Shown: positions 35,083 to 43,903, numbered from the stretch's first letter. The stretch: DNA of 64,000 nt from Thermococcus pacificus (GCF_002214485.1 NZ_CP015102.1:1721674-1785673); one strand, 5' to 3'. Notes: a model not told the origin generated them from the sequence alone. Translations and numbers: made by a program.

Positions 35083-36066
35083 ATGAGGAAGATACTGGCC
35101 TTTATACTGGTTGCCGTTGTTATAGCTTCTGGTTGTTTAGAGGACTCTGATAATAACGCAACTAGCGATGCAACACCCACCACGATCTCCTCGGAGACTG
35201 GATTTTTGGAAGAGCTGGGGAAGGTCTCTCCCTCGGATCCCCTCTGCGGGATGAACCCAAACGTCAGCGTCTCCCACTTCATTGACCCGCTTAGGGAGGA
35301 CTACTCTATCTCCCCAGCCGAGCCTGAGTTCCCGGTTCCCGGGGGCAGTCTGGCCGGCCAGACCTTGGAGGTTTCACCAAAGGGAGTTTCATCAAAGGTT
35401 TACGTCAGTGTTTTTGCTTACCCGGATTCGTACTCGGCCACTGAAGCGCTGGCAGAGCTCAAAGAAAAGCTCAACCGCCTCGGGAACAGCACCGATGAAT
35501 TCAAGTGGGAGGGGAAGAACGCGCTCTACTCTGCTTTTACCACGTATTTCGGAGGGTTCTACCTCATCGTGGTCTTCCAGGTGCCCTATGGCGAGGATGG
35601 GCTTAATATGGCGGAGTACGCCCTCAACGAGGTCATGTTTCACGTGATGTGGGTTGGCCCCTCCCCGGAGAAGATGCTCGGGCTCTTCATGCACACGGAA
35701 ATAGTGAACAAAACCGGGAGGAGCAGGGTGTTCTCCGGCGACCTGCTCTCGGAGAGCGGCTTCACCCCGGAAGGAGCGAGGATCGAAGTGGCGGTTTACA
35801 GGGAAGGGTGTGGGCAGGAGGTTTACAGGGAGCTGAAATCGAAGATCGAGAAGATTGGCTTCACCGAAAAGTCCCTCCCGCCGCTGAACTCAAGGGATCC
35901 TGCAGGAAAGGTCGTCGAGAGGACATACTTTGAAGGAAACGGGGGCGTTTACATCGAGCTGTACGATGGTCCGGGGATGGACAGGGTGATGCTCCTCTAC
36001 GGTAACGAGAGCGCTGTTAAAGCAGCCGTCCAGAAAATATGGTCGGGTGAGGGGACTTTCGATTGA
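35083..36066 (+). CDS. Lipoprotein of unknown function
   Basis: A 327-aa secreted lipoprotein: signal MRKILAFILVAVVIASGC with lipobox ASGC (Cys18), then a Ser/Thr/Asn linker. The body contains two related segments (VYVSVFAYPDSYSATEALAELKEKLNRLG and IEVAVYREGCGQEVYRELKSKIEKIG), which suggests a duplicated alpha/beta domain. A second Cys pair (CGMN, CGQE) may be a disulfide. No family is recognised. It sits next to the pseudogene cluster and the ABC exporter, with nothing tying it functionally to either. Confidence 0.75.
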   Translation: MRKILAFILVAVVIASGCLEDSDNNATSDATPTTISSETGFLEELGKVSPSDPLCGMNPNVSVSHFIDPLREDYSISPAEPEFPVPGGSLAGQTLEVSPKGVSSKVYVSVFAYPDSYSATEALAELKEKLNRLGNSTDEFKWEGKNALYSAFTTYFGGFYLIVVFQVPYGEDGLNMAEYALNEVMFHVMWVGPSPEKMLGLFMHTEIVNKTGRSRVFSGDLLSESGFTPEGARIEVAVYREGCGQEVYRELKSKIEKIGFTEKSLPPLNSRDPAGKVVERTYFEGNGGVYIELYDGPGMDRVMLLYGNESAVKAAVQKIWSGEGTFD

Positions 36067-36123
36067 TCTATCTCTTTTTCTTCCGCGGGCCTATTTTGCA
36101 TCCGCCCATTATTCGAATGACCG

Positions 36124-37866
36124 TCAGTCAACTTCAGCCCCGCTGAGCTGGGAGGTGTAGAGCCTGTAGAAGCGGCCCTTCCTCTCGAGTAGGGCCTCTG
36201 GGGGGCCCTCCTCAACGATCTCCCCGTCCTCGACCACGACAACCCTGTCCACGAAGCGGGTTATGCCAAGGCGGTGGGCTATGATTATGCTCGTCCTGCC
36301 CTCCATGAGCCTCAGCATCGCGTCCTGAACGAGCCTCTCAGTCTTGGGGTCAACGCTCGAGAGGGCCTCGTCGAGGATAATCACGTCCGGATCCTTGAGC
36401 ATCGCCCTCGCGAGCGAGATGAGCTGTTTCTCCCCGACGGAGAGCAGTTTTCCGGCCTCCCCGGCCTGAGTTTCGTACCCCTTGGGGAGCCTCATTATGA
36501 AGTCGTGGATCCCAAGCTCCCTGCAGACCCTCACCACGTCCTCCTCGCTCGCTTTGGGGTTCGCTATAAGGATGTTCTCCATTATCGTCCCCGGGAAGAG
36601 GTAGGTCTCCTGCGGGACATAGCCTATCCTCCTCCGCAGGCTCTTCCTGCTTATCTCCCTCCCGTCGGTCCCGTCGTAGAGGACTGAGCCCCTGGTCGGG
36701 TCGTAAAAGCGCATTATCAGGTTCGCGATGGTTGTCTTTCCTGCCCCAGTCCTTCCCACGAGGGCAACCTTTGAGCCCGCGGGAATTGAGAGGTTTATCC
36801 CTTTGAGCACGGGCCTTCCCTTCTCGTACTCGAAACAGACGTCTCTGAACTCTATCTCGCCCCTCAGCTTTTCCACGGTTTTTCCGTTGTAGTCTTCCAC
36901 CCTCTCATCGTCCAGGACCTCGTATATCCTCTCCAAAGCGGCCAGAGCGGACTGCAGACTGTCGTACATGCTCACAACGTTGTTTATCGGCCCGCGGAAG
37001 CGCTGGGCGTACTGGATGAAGGCCACGACGACTCCTATGCTGACGCTCCCCTGGTAGGCGAGGTAGCCGCCGTAGGCTATGACCACCACAACCGAGAGAA
37101 GGCTCGTTATGTTCATGAGGGGCCAGAAGAGGCCCATGTAAACCGCGACCCGCAGGTAGGCCTTTATCGTCTCCAGCGACGCCTCTGAGAACTCCCTCTC
37201 TACATGCCTCTCCCTTCCAAAGGCGCGTATCGTCTCTATTCCAGCAACGCTCTCCTCGACCACGCTGGAGATCCTCGCTATCTTCCGCCTCGTCTCGCGG
37301 TAGGCCTTCCTCATCTTTCCCCCGAAGTAGTAGGCAACCACAACCATGAGCGGGACGCTGGTGAGGGTTACGAGGGTCAGCCTGAGGTCGAGTATGAGCA
37401 TGGCAACTATTATGCCCGCCAGGCTCAGCAGGCTCCCAAGCCCGCCCAGCAGGCCGGAAACGAGGACATCGTTCACCACGCCGGTGTCGTTGATTATCCT
37501 CGACACGAGGTCGCCGGTGGACTTCTCTTTGAAGAAGTCGAGGTTCGCGGAGAGAACTTTCTCGTGCAGTCTGCTCCTGAGCTTCCTGAGGACCTTTTGG
37601 CCGAAAACCTCTGTGTAGTACGTCTGGAGAGTCATGAAGAACCACTGGCCGGCAAGGGCGAGGAGGTAGAGGGCCGCGATGAGCCCCAGCTTCTCGTATC
37701 TCCCGGGCACTATGTAGCGGTCTATCGCCACGCTCAGGAGGTAGGGGGAGGCCAGGTTAGCCAAAGCCGAGCCGATGATGCTCACCACCACTATGGCGAG
37801 GGTTTTCCTCTCGGAGAGGGCTTCCCTTACGAAGCGCACTATGAGCGAGAGCGACGACTCATTCAT
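36124..37866 (-). CDS. ABC exporter, subunit 2 (permease-ATPase fusion)
   Basis: A 580-aa half-transporter with an N-terminal six-helix ABC1 domain (about 15-320) and a C-terminal ATPase domain: Walker A GRTGAGKTT, Q-loop YVPQETYLFPG, Walker B VIILDEALSSVDP with catalytic Glu, H-loop AHRL. Its signature is LSVGEKQLI instead of LSGGQ. ATG 37866 lies behind GGGAGGAA and overlaps the partner's stop by 8 nt. With 37859-39595 it forms a heterodimer of the TM287/288 kind with one degenerate ATP site. Substrate unknown, probably lipid or drug-like. Confidence 0.93.
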   Translation of the reverse strand: MNESSLSLIVRFVREALSERKTLAIVVVSIIGSALANLASPYLLSVAIDRYIVPGRYEKLGLIAALYLLALAGQWFFMTLQTYYTEVFGQKVLRKLRSRLHEKVLSANLDFFKEKSTGDLVSRIINDTGVVNDVLVSGLLGGLGSLLSLAGIIVAMLILDLRLTLVTLTSVPLMVVVAYYFGGKMRKAYRETRRKIARISSVVEESVAGIETIRAFGRERHVEREFSEASLETIKAYLRVAVYMGLFWPLMNITSLLSVVVVIAYGGYLAYQGSVSIGVVVAFIQYAQRFRGPINNVVSMYDSLQSALAALERIYEVLDDERVEDYNGKTVEKLRGEIEFRDVCFEYEKGRPVLKGINLSIPAGSKVALVGRTGAGKTTIANLIMRFYDPTRGSVLYDGTDGREISRKSLRRRIGYVPQETYLFPGTIMENILIANPKASEEDVVRVCRELGIHDFIMRLPKGYETQAGEAGKLLSVGEKQLISLARAMLKDPDVIILDEALSSVDPKTERLVQDAMLRLMEGRTSIIIAHRLGITRFVDRVVVVEDGEIVEEGPPEALLERKGRFYRLYTSQLSGAEVD

Positions 37867-39595
37867 TTCCTCCCACCGCCCTGAGCATCTCGCTGAAGGC
37901 TCCACCTTTCCTGGCCAGCTCCTCCGGTTTACCGTCCTCTACTATTCTGCCCTCGGCCATTACAATAACTCTGTCGGCGAGCTTAACTAGTGACGGCCTC
38001 TGGGAAACTATCAACGCCGTCCTGTCCTTCAGTATCTCCTTCAAGTCCTCCACGAGCTGCTTCTCGGTTCCGGCGTCGAGGTTCGAGACTGGATCATCGA
38101 GGAGGATTACCTTTGGATCGAGGAGCAGGGCCCTCGCCAGCGCTATCCTCTGCCTCTGGCCGCCCGAGAGGGTTACCCCCTTCTCCCCAACCACGGTGTC
38201 GTAGCCTTCTGGAAGAGATACAATGAAATCGTGTATCTTCGCTATCTTGGCGGCCTTTACTATCTCCTCCATCGTCGCGTCCGGCTTGGCAAGGGCGATG
38301 TTCTCCCTTATGCTCCGGTTGAAGATGAAGGGCTCCTGCGGGACGTAGGCTACGGTCTTCCTCAGGCTCTCCGTCTTTATCTTCCTCACGTCAACCCCGT
38401 CCAGGAGCACCTCTCCCTTCTCGGGCTCGTAGAACCTGGCTATCAGCTTCAGAACCGTGCTCTTTCCCGAGCCCGGCGGTCCGGTTATGACGACCTTCTC
38501 ACCGGGCTTCACCTTAAAGCTCAGCCCCCTGAGAACGGTCTTCCCCGTGTGGTAGGTGAGCCACACATCCCTGAACTCCACCTCGCCCCTTGGGTTCTTC
38601 AGCTCGACAGCATTCGGCGGATCAACGCTCCCGGGAGCGGAATCCACAACCTCAAAAAGTCTCGAAGCCGCGGCCAGGCTCCTCTGGATGTCGGCTATTG
38701 TGAAGCCGAGCGCCCTGAGGGGCCAGGTCATCGTGAGCATGTACGTGAGGAAGGCCACGAGCTCCCCAACCGTCAGCGTGTTCACTATGATGGCCCTTCC
38801 ACCAAAGTAGAGCATCGCACTCATCGCTATTCCAAGGACGAGGAAGGAGGCGTTTCCGTATATCGCCACCACCCTCGTGGCCTCGACGTTGAGTGAGTAG
38901 AGTTCCTCGTTCTCCCTCTCGAACTTTTTGCTGATCTCTTCCTCCACCGAGAGGGCCTTTATCGTCTTTATCCCGGCTATCGTCCCTGTGGCTGTAGAGG
39001 CTATTACACCTGTCTGGTGCCTGATCCTGTCGTAGATGGGGCGGACTTTCATTGCGTAGGCCGAGTTCAAGGCCACGACGATCCCTATGGTAACCAGGGC
39101 CACGGCAGTCAGGAGGGTGTTCATCCGGACCATGTAGTAGAGCGAGACCGCTATCAGAAAGAGCGAGTACACAAACATCCTCAGCCGGAATGAGAGGAAC
39201 CTCGTTATCCTCTCCGTGTCGTTGGTTATCCTGCTTATCAGCTGGCCGGAGAAGGTCTTGTCAAAAAACTCCATCCTCTGCCGTTGAATTGCCCTGAAGG
39301 CGTCCATCCTGAGGTGGTAAACCGCATGCTGGGCCGATTTGACGAGGAGATACCTCCCGGCAAAGCTGAAGGCCCCGTTGAGGACGCCAACGAGGAGTAT
39401 GAGGAGTGCGTAGCGGAGGGCCTGGCCGTAGTCTCCAGCAGTCACGCCCCGGTCTATGGCCTCCCTTATGAGGACGGGAACCACTCCGCTGGTGTATGAC
39501 ATGAGGAGTACCATAACCATGCCCAACGAGAAGTGGAGGGCGTGCCCTCTTAGGTACCCCAGCAGTCTGGCCAGCCCTTTGAGCGATTCTCCCAT
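37859..39595 (-). CDS. ABC exporter, subunit 1 (permease-ATPase fusion)
   Basis: A 578-aa half-transporter with six helices, Walker A GPPGSGKST, signature LSGGQRQRI, but Walker B VILLDDPVSNLDA with Asp in place of the catalytic Glu, and a Gln instead of His in SQRP (H-loop). These changes mark the degenerate site, complementing the altered signature of subunit 2. TATA ATTTATAAA (about 39618-39626) puts transcription at about ATG 39595, with no Shine-Dalgarno, so a leaderless start is likely. Confidence 0.93.
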   Translation of the reverse strand: MGESLKGLARLLGYLRGHALHFSLGMVMVLLMSYTSGVVPVLIREAIDRGVTAGDYGQALRYALLILLVGVLNGAFSFAGRYLLVKSAQHAVYHLRMDAFRAIQRQRMEFFDKTFSGQLISRITNDTERITRFLSFRLRMFVYSLFLIAVSLYYMVRMNTLLTAVALVTIGIVVALNSAYAMKVRPIYDRIRHQTGVIASTATGTIAGIKTIKALSVEEEISKKFERENEELYSLNVEATRVVAIYGNASFLVLGIAMSAMLYFGGRAIIVNTLTVGELVAFLTYMLTMTWPLRALGFTIADIQRSLAAASRLFEVVDSAPGSVDPPNAVELKNPRGEVEFRDVWLTYHTGKTVLRGLSFKVKPGEKVVITGPPGSGKSTVLKLIARFYEPEKGEVLLDGVDVRKIKTESLRKTVAYVPQEPFIFNRSIRENIALAKPDATMEEIVKAAKIAKIHDFIVSLPEGYDTVVGEKGVTLSGGQRQRIALARALLLDPKVILLDDPVSNLDAGTEKQLVEDLKEILKDRTALIVSQRPSLVKLADRVIVMAEGRIVEDGKPEELARKGGAFSEMLRAVGGNE

Positions 39596-39699
39596 GGTGG
39601 AGGAGTAAGGTTCCGTTTTTATAAATATTTGCCTGTTAAGATGTCCGTCTGAGAGGAAAGCCTAAAACCTCCGGCGATTATAGTGTGCACGGTGATGGC

Positions 39700-40536
39700 A
39701 TGAACCCGATAATCCGCGAAGCCAGACCCGAAGACAGGCCTTTCATCAAGGAAATAGCGCGTTTGACATGGGGCGGTGAAGACTACCTGGCGAGGGTGTT
39801 CGACGATTGGGTAAAAGACGGCAACTTCTACGTCCTTGAGCTTGAGGGAAAGGTGATCGGAACGGCAAAGCTCACGCTTTTGCCCGGCAAAGTCGGCTGG
39901 CTTGAAGGGCTCCGCGTCCACCCAGATTACAGGGGGAGAGGCTACGGGAGGATGATCCAGAACTTCATGATCGACCTCGGGAGAAGGCTCGCCGAACAGG
40001 GAAAGATTGAGGCCCTTGAGTTCGCCACCTACTTCCTGAACAGAGAGAGCATAGCGATGGCCAGGAAGGACGGCTTCTCGGTTATGGCGAGGTTCTTCAA
40101 CCTCGGCGCAAGGGTGGAGGACTTCCAGCCGGAGAAACCAAACCCGGTGGAGCTTGGGATGAATGACCTGACCCTCGGAATAATCCCCCTCGGCTGGAAG
40201 TTCGTTCACCGGAGCGAGGAAGCGTTGGAGTGGCTTAGAGAGAAGGGGGAAGCCTACGAAGTGAATGACTTTAAGTTCCTCGCCACCAGAGACGGGGCAA
40301 CCTTCACGCCGCTCTCAACGGGCCTGGGGTGCATAAGGGCGATGTTGCCGGCGATGGCGTGGGTGGCAAGGGAGAAAGGCCGGGAGGAGTTCGACCTGAT
40401 GCTTCCCGGGGGAATGAAGCCCGTTCTTCCAGGCCTGAGGAGGCTTGGCCTCTTCCTCTGGGACGAGACCGATGAGCCAAACGTGCTGGTGTTTAGAAAG
40501 AAACTACCGGAGCGGTCGGTGATCAAACCACTCTAA
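39700..40536 (+). CDS. GNAT-family N-acetyltransferase with C-terminal extension
   Basis: A 278-aa protein. Residues 1-145 are a GNAT domain: IIREARPEDRPFIKEIARLTWGG, VIGTAKLTL and the acetyl-CoA loop LEGLRVHPDYRGRGYGRMIQNFMIDLG (R/QxxGxG/A). Residues about 150-278 form a second domain with GNAT-like features (FLATRDGATFTPLSTG, and LPGLRRLGLFLWDETDEPNVLVFRK), possibly an acceptor-binding half. GGTGATGGC precedes ATG 39700. The acetyl acceptor is unknown. Confidence 0.88.
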   Translation: MNPIIREARPEDRPFIKEIARLTWGGEDYLARVFDDWVKDGNFYVLELEGKVIGTAKLTLLPGKVGWLEGLRVHPDYRGRGYGRMIQNFMIDLGRRLAEQGKIEALEFATYFLNRESIAMARKDGFSVMARFFNLGARVEDFQPEKPNPVELGMNDLTLGIIPLGWKFVHRSEEALEWLREKGEAYEVNDFKFLATRDGATFTPLSTGLGCIRAMLPAMAWVAREKGREEFDLMLPGGMKPVLPGLRRLGLFLWDETDEPNVLVFRKKLPERSVIKPL

Positions 40537-40566
40537 ACCCAAGAAGAGAAGCACGCCTGCCTTGAG

Positions 40567-40716
40567 ATGGTGAAAGCCCTACAGGGGTGGTTCAACGAGG
40601 CCAGCCTAGGGGGATGGGAAGAGATCAGAGAGAAGCTCCGTTGGGTTCGCTTTAGTAGGTCCACCTCGAATGAACAAGAGGCGCTGATTTACGCCAGGTG
40701 TCTCCGCAAAATTTAA
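40567..40716 (+). CDS. Small open frame (49 aa), gene or fragment
   Basis: An open frame directly downstream of the GNAT gene: MVKALQGWFNEASLGGWEEI, then REKLRWVRFSRSTSNEQEAL and IYARCLRKI. It is amphipathic and helical with Thermococcus-like codon use, but has no Shine-Dalgarno. The same frame is open back to the GNAT stop, so it may be the C-terminal remnant of a lost gene. Its stop lies inside the TATA element of the MFS gene. Low certainty. Confidence 0.3.
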   Translation: MVKALQGWFNEASLGGWEEIREKLRWVRFSRSTSNEQEALIYARCLRKI

Positions 40717-40740
40717 ATGCAAGGTTTTTCATCTTTTCCC

Positions 40741-41922
40741 ATGCGCTGGAGTGAAATCCCCCGCGACGCTAAAGCCTACATGTTCTACCACACGCTCATC
40801 GCTCCAGGCCTGATAGTCTGGATTCTCTTCCCGCTCTACCTGATGGAGACGGGCTACTCCATCCTCGAAGTTGGAGCGTTCTTTACAGCGGTCAACCTCA
40901 CCTCGATTCCCCTAACTTACATTTTCGGCAGGGCATTCAACCGCTGGGACATGAAGAAGGGCCTCATCGCGATTGACGTCCTCGATGGCATCGCCTACGT
41001 TTTGTACGGCCTCGCCAAGGGTGCACTTGCCCCGGTTCTACTCTTCGCCGGCAGGGCCATAGAAAAGCTCTCCACCATGCTCTATCCTCTATACCGGGCC
41101 TACGAGCAGATAATCTATCCCGAGGACAAATACGAAGAGATATTCGCCTGGCACCTCCGCCTGCCGGAAATAGCAAGGGTTCTCACGTTCCCGGTTATGG
41201 GGTACATTTTGGGCTACGTCTACCCTGGCCCAGAGAGCTACCGCTGGGCCTTCATCATCTTCGGCCTATTCTCGGCCGTCACGGTGGCATACCTCTGGCT
41301 TTTCCTTCCGAGCATTGGGAAGGAGGAGAGGATAACTCCGGAAGGCTTTACGTTTAAGGTTGGAGAGTTCAAGCTCCTCCTGGCGTTTGAGGCGTTGCTA
41401 ACTCTGGCGTGGGCCCTCGCGCCGGAGATGGTCCTCATCAACTACGTCGTCTTTACTCTGCACAAGACCGTCTTCGAGGTAACCCTCGTGGCGGTCGCCA
41501 GCAGTGTGGCCTCAATTCTGGGAACCTACGCAAGCGAGCGCGTTCCGAAGGGGAAGGGCTTCCAGGCGATGGCACTCGGAATGCTCCTCAACGCATTCTA
41601 CGCCCTGATAATGGCCTTATCCCCGCCATTCTGGATTGTTTTAGCAGTTTACGCGCTCGGGGACTTCGGGAACACCTTCTGGTTCCCATTCTACCGCGCA
41701 TGGATGTTCAAGCTGATTCCAAAGGAGAGGGCGAGCGAGTTCCATGCGGCGATATCGAGCTACAGAAAGGTAATTGGCATCGTTGCGCCCTTTATCGCCG
41801 GTGCCCTGGCGAGCATTCATGCAACGCTGCCCTACGCGGTGAGCTTCGGGCTGTTCCTTTTGGCGGGGGTGATGTTCTGGTGGCCGGCGAGGAAAGGTAT
41901 TTATTCAAGAACCGCGAGTTAG
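40741..41922 (+). CDS. MFS transporter
   Basis: A 393-aa major-facilitator protein with about 12 hydrophobic helices: MFYHTLIAPGLIVWILFPLYLMETG (helix 1), LTYIFGRAFNRWDMKKGL (loop 2-3 motif A variant), and a central loop EERITPEGFTFKVGEFKLL. Substrate unknown. A TATA (AAATTTAAATG, 40709-40719) predicts transcription at about 40740, so ATG 40741 (MRWSEIPRD) is a leaderless start and the ATG at 40717 lies inside the promoter. Confidence 0.87.
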   Translation: MRWSEIPRDAKAYMFYHTLIAPGLIVWILFPLYLMETGYSILEVGAFFTAVNLTSIPLTYIFGRAFNRWDMKKGLIAIDVLDGIAYVLYGLAKGALAPVLLFAGRAIEKLSTMLYPLYRAYEQIIYPEDKYEEIFAWHLRLPEIARVLTFPVMGYILGYVYPGPESYRWAFIIFGLFSAVTVAYLWLFLPSIGKEERITPEGFTFKVGEFKLLLAFEALLTLAWALAPEMVLINYVVFTLHKTVFEVTLVAVASSVASILGTYASERVPKGKGFQAMALGMLLNAFYALIMALSPPFWIVLAVYALGDFGNTFWFPFYRAWMFKLIPKERASEFHAAISSYRKVIGIVAPFIAGALASIHATLPYAVSFGLFLLAGVMFWWPARKGIYSRTAS

Positions 41923-41935
41923 GGGTGTGATAGAA

Positions 41936-42208
41936 ATGAGCGAGGTCGTGATTCCAAAGAGGGACGTTTTGATATACGAGAGGTTGAGGATAATCTCCGA
42001 GCTGGCGCCAATACGTGAGAGAGTAAAGGCCTTCGAGAAGAAATACGGGATGACGTTAAAGGAGTTTGAACGGAAACTTATGGACTCGGAGGAATCTTTT
42101 GAGGCCTGGGACGACTATATTGAGTGGAAGGCCTACGTCAGGAAGCTTGAAGAGCTGGAGAAGAGGCTGAAGGAGATTGAACATGCCGAGAGAGTTAGAA
42201 TTGCTTGA
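41936..42208 (+). CDS. Putative antitoxin partner of TumE-type toxin
   Basis: A 90-aa acidic/basic helical protein: an N-terminal strand region (VVIPKRDVLIYERLRI), then FEKKYGMTLKEFERKLMDSEESFEAWDDYIEWKAYVRKLEELEKRLKEIE, a coiled-coil pattern typical of the small gene in front of DUF6516/TumE proteins. It overlaps the downstream gene by 26 nt. The antitoxin role is inferred from that pairing. ATG 41936 is taken over GTG 41927 (GGGGTG upstream). Confidence 0.7.
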   Translation: MSEVVIPKRDVLIYERLRIISELAPIRERVKAFEKKYGMTLKEFERKLMDSEESFEAWDDYIEWKAYVRKLEELEKRLKEIEHAERVRIA

Positions 42209-42572
42209 GAAGAGCCCAGCAGTCAAAAGCTACGAAATCGTAGACTACAAAGAGGGGGAGAGTTTTTACTTTCTGAAAATCAGGGCAGAACTAATAGACG
42301 GAAGCGTTCTTTACATCAGGGAATTTGTCTCGGAAGAGGAGTACAACTACTCTTTCCAATGGCAGAAAGACGAAAAGCTTATAGTCCGCTGGGATAACGC
42401 GCCACATCACAGGGACATTGAAACTTTTCCGCACCACAAGCATGTTGGCTCACAAGACAGCATCCATCCCTCAAAAGAGATTTCTCTTGAAGACATTTTG
42501 GGAGTTATTGGGGAGAAAATAGTTCCAGGAAATCGAGCGCAGGACTCAAACGCTTCTATTAGGGTCAAGTGA
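42183..42572 (+). CDS. TumE-family (DUF6516) putative toxin
   Basis: A 129-aa protein: strands with ELIDGSVLYIREFV, YNYSFQWQKDEKLIVRWDNAPHHRDIETFPHHKHVG. The RWDNAPHH...FPHHKH block with several His is the diagnostic core of the DUF6516/TumE family, proposed nuclease-like toxins of type II systems. The C-terminus (about 110-129) has no family pattern and may have drifted. ATG 42183 lies within the antitoxin gene, so the two are translationally coupled. Confidence 0.82.
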   Translation: MPRELELLEKSPAVKSYEIVDYKEGESFYFLKIRAELIDGSVLYIREFVSEEEYNYSFQWQKDEKLIVRWDNAPHHRDIETFPHHKHVGSQDSIHPSKEISLEDILGVIGEKIVPGNRAQDSNASIRVK

Positions 42573-42697
42573 TAGAGGTAAGCACGGTTTGGGTCTTTCT
42601 CTCCCTGCGTCCTTCAGGCCATCAAGGGCGTCCCAGAAAAAGGGCTCAGCGAGGGTATGCTTGTGGTGATCTCCAAGAAGAGAGGCTGAGGAATCGG

Positions 42698-42937
42698 TCA
42701 GCCCCTGCCCCTTTTCCTTCCCATTGGGAATCTCAAAACCTCCCGCAGACTAAGGTCCTCCAGCGGATCAAACTCCCCCAGAAGCTCCTCGACGAGCTCT
42801 TTCGGGAGGTCTTCGCTCTCAAGGCCCTTCCTGAAGGCCCTCTTGCCCTGGTTTATGACCCGGAATAGGCCGGCAATCTGGAACAGGATTCTCGGAAGAT
42901 GGAAGAAGAGAAATTTAAGAAAGGGACGAACGTTCAC
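42698..42937 (-). CDS. Small conserved protein, last gene of a wHTH operon
   Basis: A 79-aa protein with a hydrophobic start (FLKFLFFHLPRILFQIAGLF, possible membrane contact) and a basic then acidic helical part, FRKGLESEDLPKELVEELLGEFDPLEDLSLREVL, ending GRKRGRG. The (KR)GLxxxxLPxELVEEL pattern is one I associate with small archaeal proteins of unknown role. Its ATG overlaps the stop of the preceding gene (ATGA, 42934-42937), which argues that it is real and co-translated. Confidence 0.7.
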   Translation of the reverse strand: MNVRPFLKFLFFHLPRILFQIAGLFRVINQGKRAFRKGLESEDLPKELVEELLGEFDPLEDLSLREVLRFPMGRKRGRG

Positions 42938-43452
42938 TCTTCCTTCCTCTCCTCCTTGGCGTTCTCTGGCCTTGCCTTCCCGAGGGTTATGTTTATCGGT
43001 CCAGAGGAGCCGCCCTTTCCCTTCATCAACCCGGTCAGTGCCTCAAGGAGGGCCTTGGGAGCGTTGATGCTCTTCATGTACTCCTTGGTGAGCTCGGTTG
43101 CCGTTTCCTTGTCCATGCCGGCCTCGACGAGGTTCTTGTAGAACTCCGCCACGCTCTTGCCCATCGCCTGCATCTTCTCAGGGCTGTACAGTTCGCTCAG
43201 GAGGTTCTTCAGCGGTTCAAGGATGTCCTCTATCATCGGCCCTACCTTGTCCATGAGCTTTGCCGCCTGCTCGATGTCCCTGTCGCCGTAGTAAGCCTCT
43301 ATGAGGTCTTCAATGATGTCCACCTTCTTCTCAAGGAGTTTGAGCTCTTCCTCGCTTTTGGCGTTCTTCATCTCCTCCACCAGCTCCTCAAGGAGCTTCT
43401 CCAGCTGGGCCGGGGCCTTCTTCTCAATCTCAACTTCCTCAACGTTCGCCAT
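42934..43452 (-). CDS. Helical (coiled-coil) protein of unknown function
   Basis: A 172-aa acidic helical protein: APAQLEKLLEELVEEMKNAKSEEELKLLEKKVDIIEDLIEAYYGDRDIEQAAKLMDKVGPMIEDILEPL, then MGKSVAEFYKNLVEAGMDKETATELTKEYMKSI. The EFYKNLVEAGMDKETA(L)ELTK segment recurs in several archaeal proteins of unknown function. No membrane segment. GAGGTGGTTGAT precedes ATG 43452. It is the middle gene of a three-gene operon led by a winged-helix protein. Confidence 0.75.
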   Translation of the reverse strand: MANVEEVEIEKKAPAQLEKLLEELVEEMKNAKSEEELKLLEKKVDIIEDLIEAYYGDRDIEQAAKLMDKVGPMIEDILEPLKNLLSELYSPEKMQAMGKSVAEFYKNLVEAGMDKETATELTKEYMKSINAPKALLEALTGLMKGKGGSSGPINITLGKARPENAKEERKEE

Positions 43453-43462
43453 ATCAACCACC

Positions 43463-43903
43463 TCAATAATCGTTAGTCTGATCAAACCTAATCGGCATTC
43501 CGATCAGCTCTAACCACTTCCTGACCACATCCCTGGAGAGGGCGTAGACCTTGCCCCTCTCGGCAGGGACTTCCCTTACAACGCCGAGCCTCTCAAGCTC
43601 CTCCAGCTTCGCCCGGACTGTGTTCCTTGAGGCCTTTCCGCGCCTGCCCTTCAGCTCGCGCGCTATCTGACTCACGTTTGCCCTCTTGAGGTCGAAGAGA
43701 ATCTTTACAATCTCCCTCGCTATCGGGTCGTGCTTTATCTCAGGGATGACCACGTCTATACTCAGGCCCCCGTATTCCGCATAAACATTGAGGAGCCTGA
43801 GGTAGGCCTGGGCCATCTTGGAGACTACCTCGAAGCTCGCCCTCATCGCTTCGAGGGCCTTCTTGAGCTCCTGGACTTCCCTGGCGAGGTCTTCATCGGG
43901 CAT
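43463..43903 (-). CDS. Winged-helix transcriptional regulator-like protein
   Basis: A 146-aa protein with an N-terminal helical region (MPDEDLAREVQELKKALEAMRASFEVVSKMAQAYLRLL) and a C-terminal winged helix (about 65-140): IAREIVKILFDLKRANVSQIARELKGRRGKASRNTVRAKLEELERLGVVREV. TATA-like CCCTTTAGG (43928-43936) puts transcription near ATG 43903, a leaderless start; GTG 43924 is the alternative. It probably regulates its own operon. Confidence 0.8.
   Translation of the reverse strand: MPDEDLAREVQELKKALEAMRASFEVVSKMAQAYLRLLNVYAEYGGLSIDVVIPEIKHDPIAREIVKILFDLKRANVSQIARELKGRRGKASRNTVRAKLEELERLGVVREVPAERGKVYALSRDVVRKWLELIGMPIRFDQTNDY

Noticed and set aside
42592..42686. A 32-codon protein-like stretch (VLQAIKGVPEKGLSEGMLVV) after the TumE gene.
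   Set aside because: Bounded by stops, no start codon or ribosome site; at most a gene fossil and not supportable as a feature.
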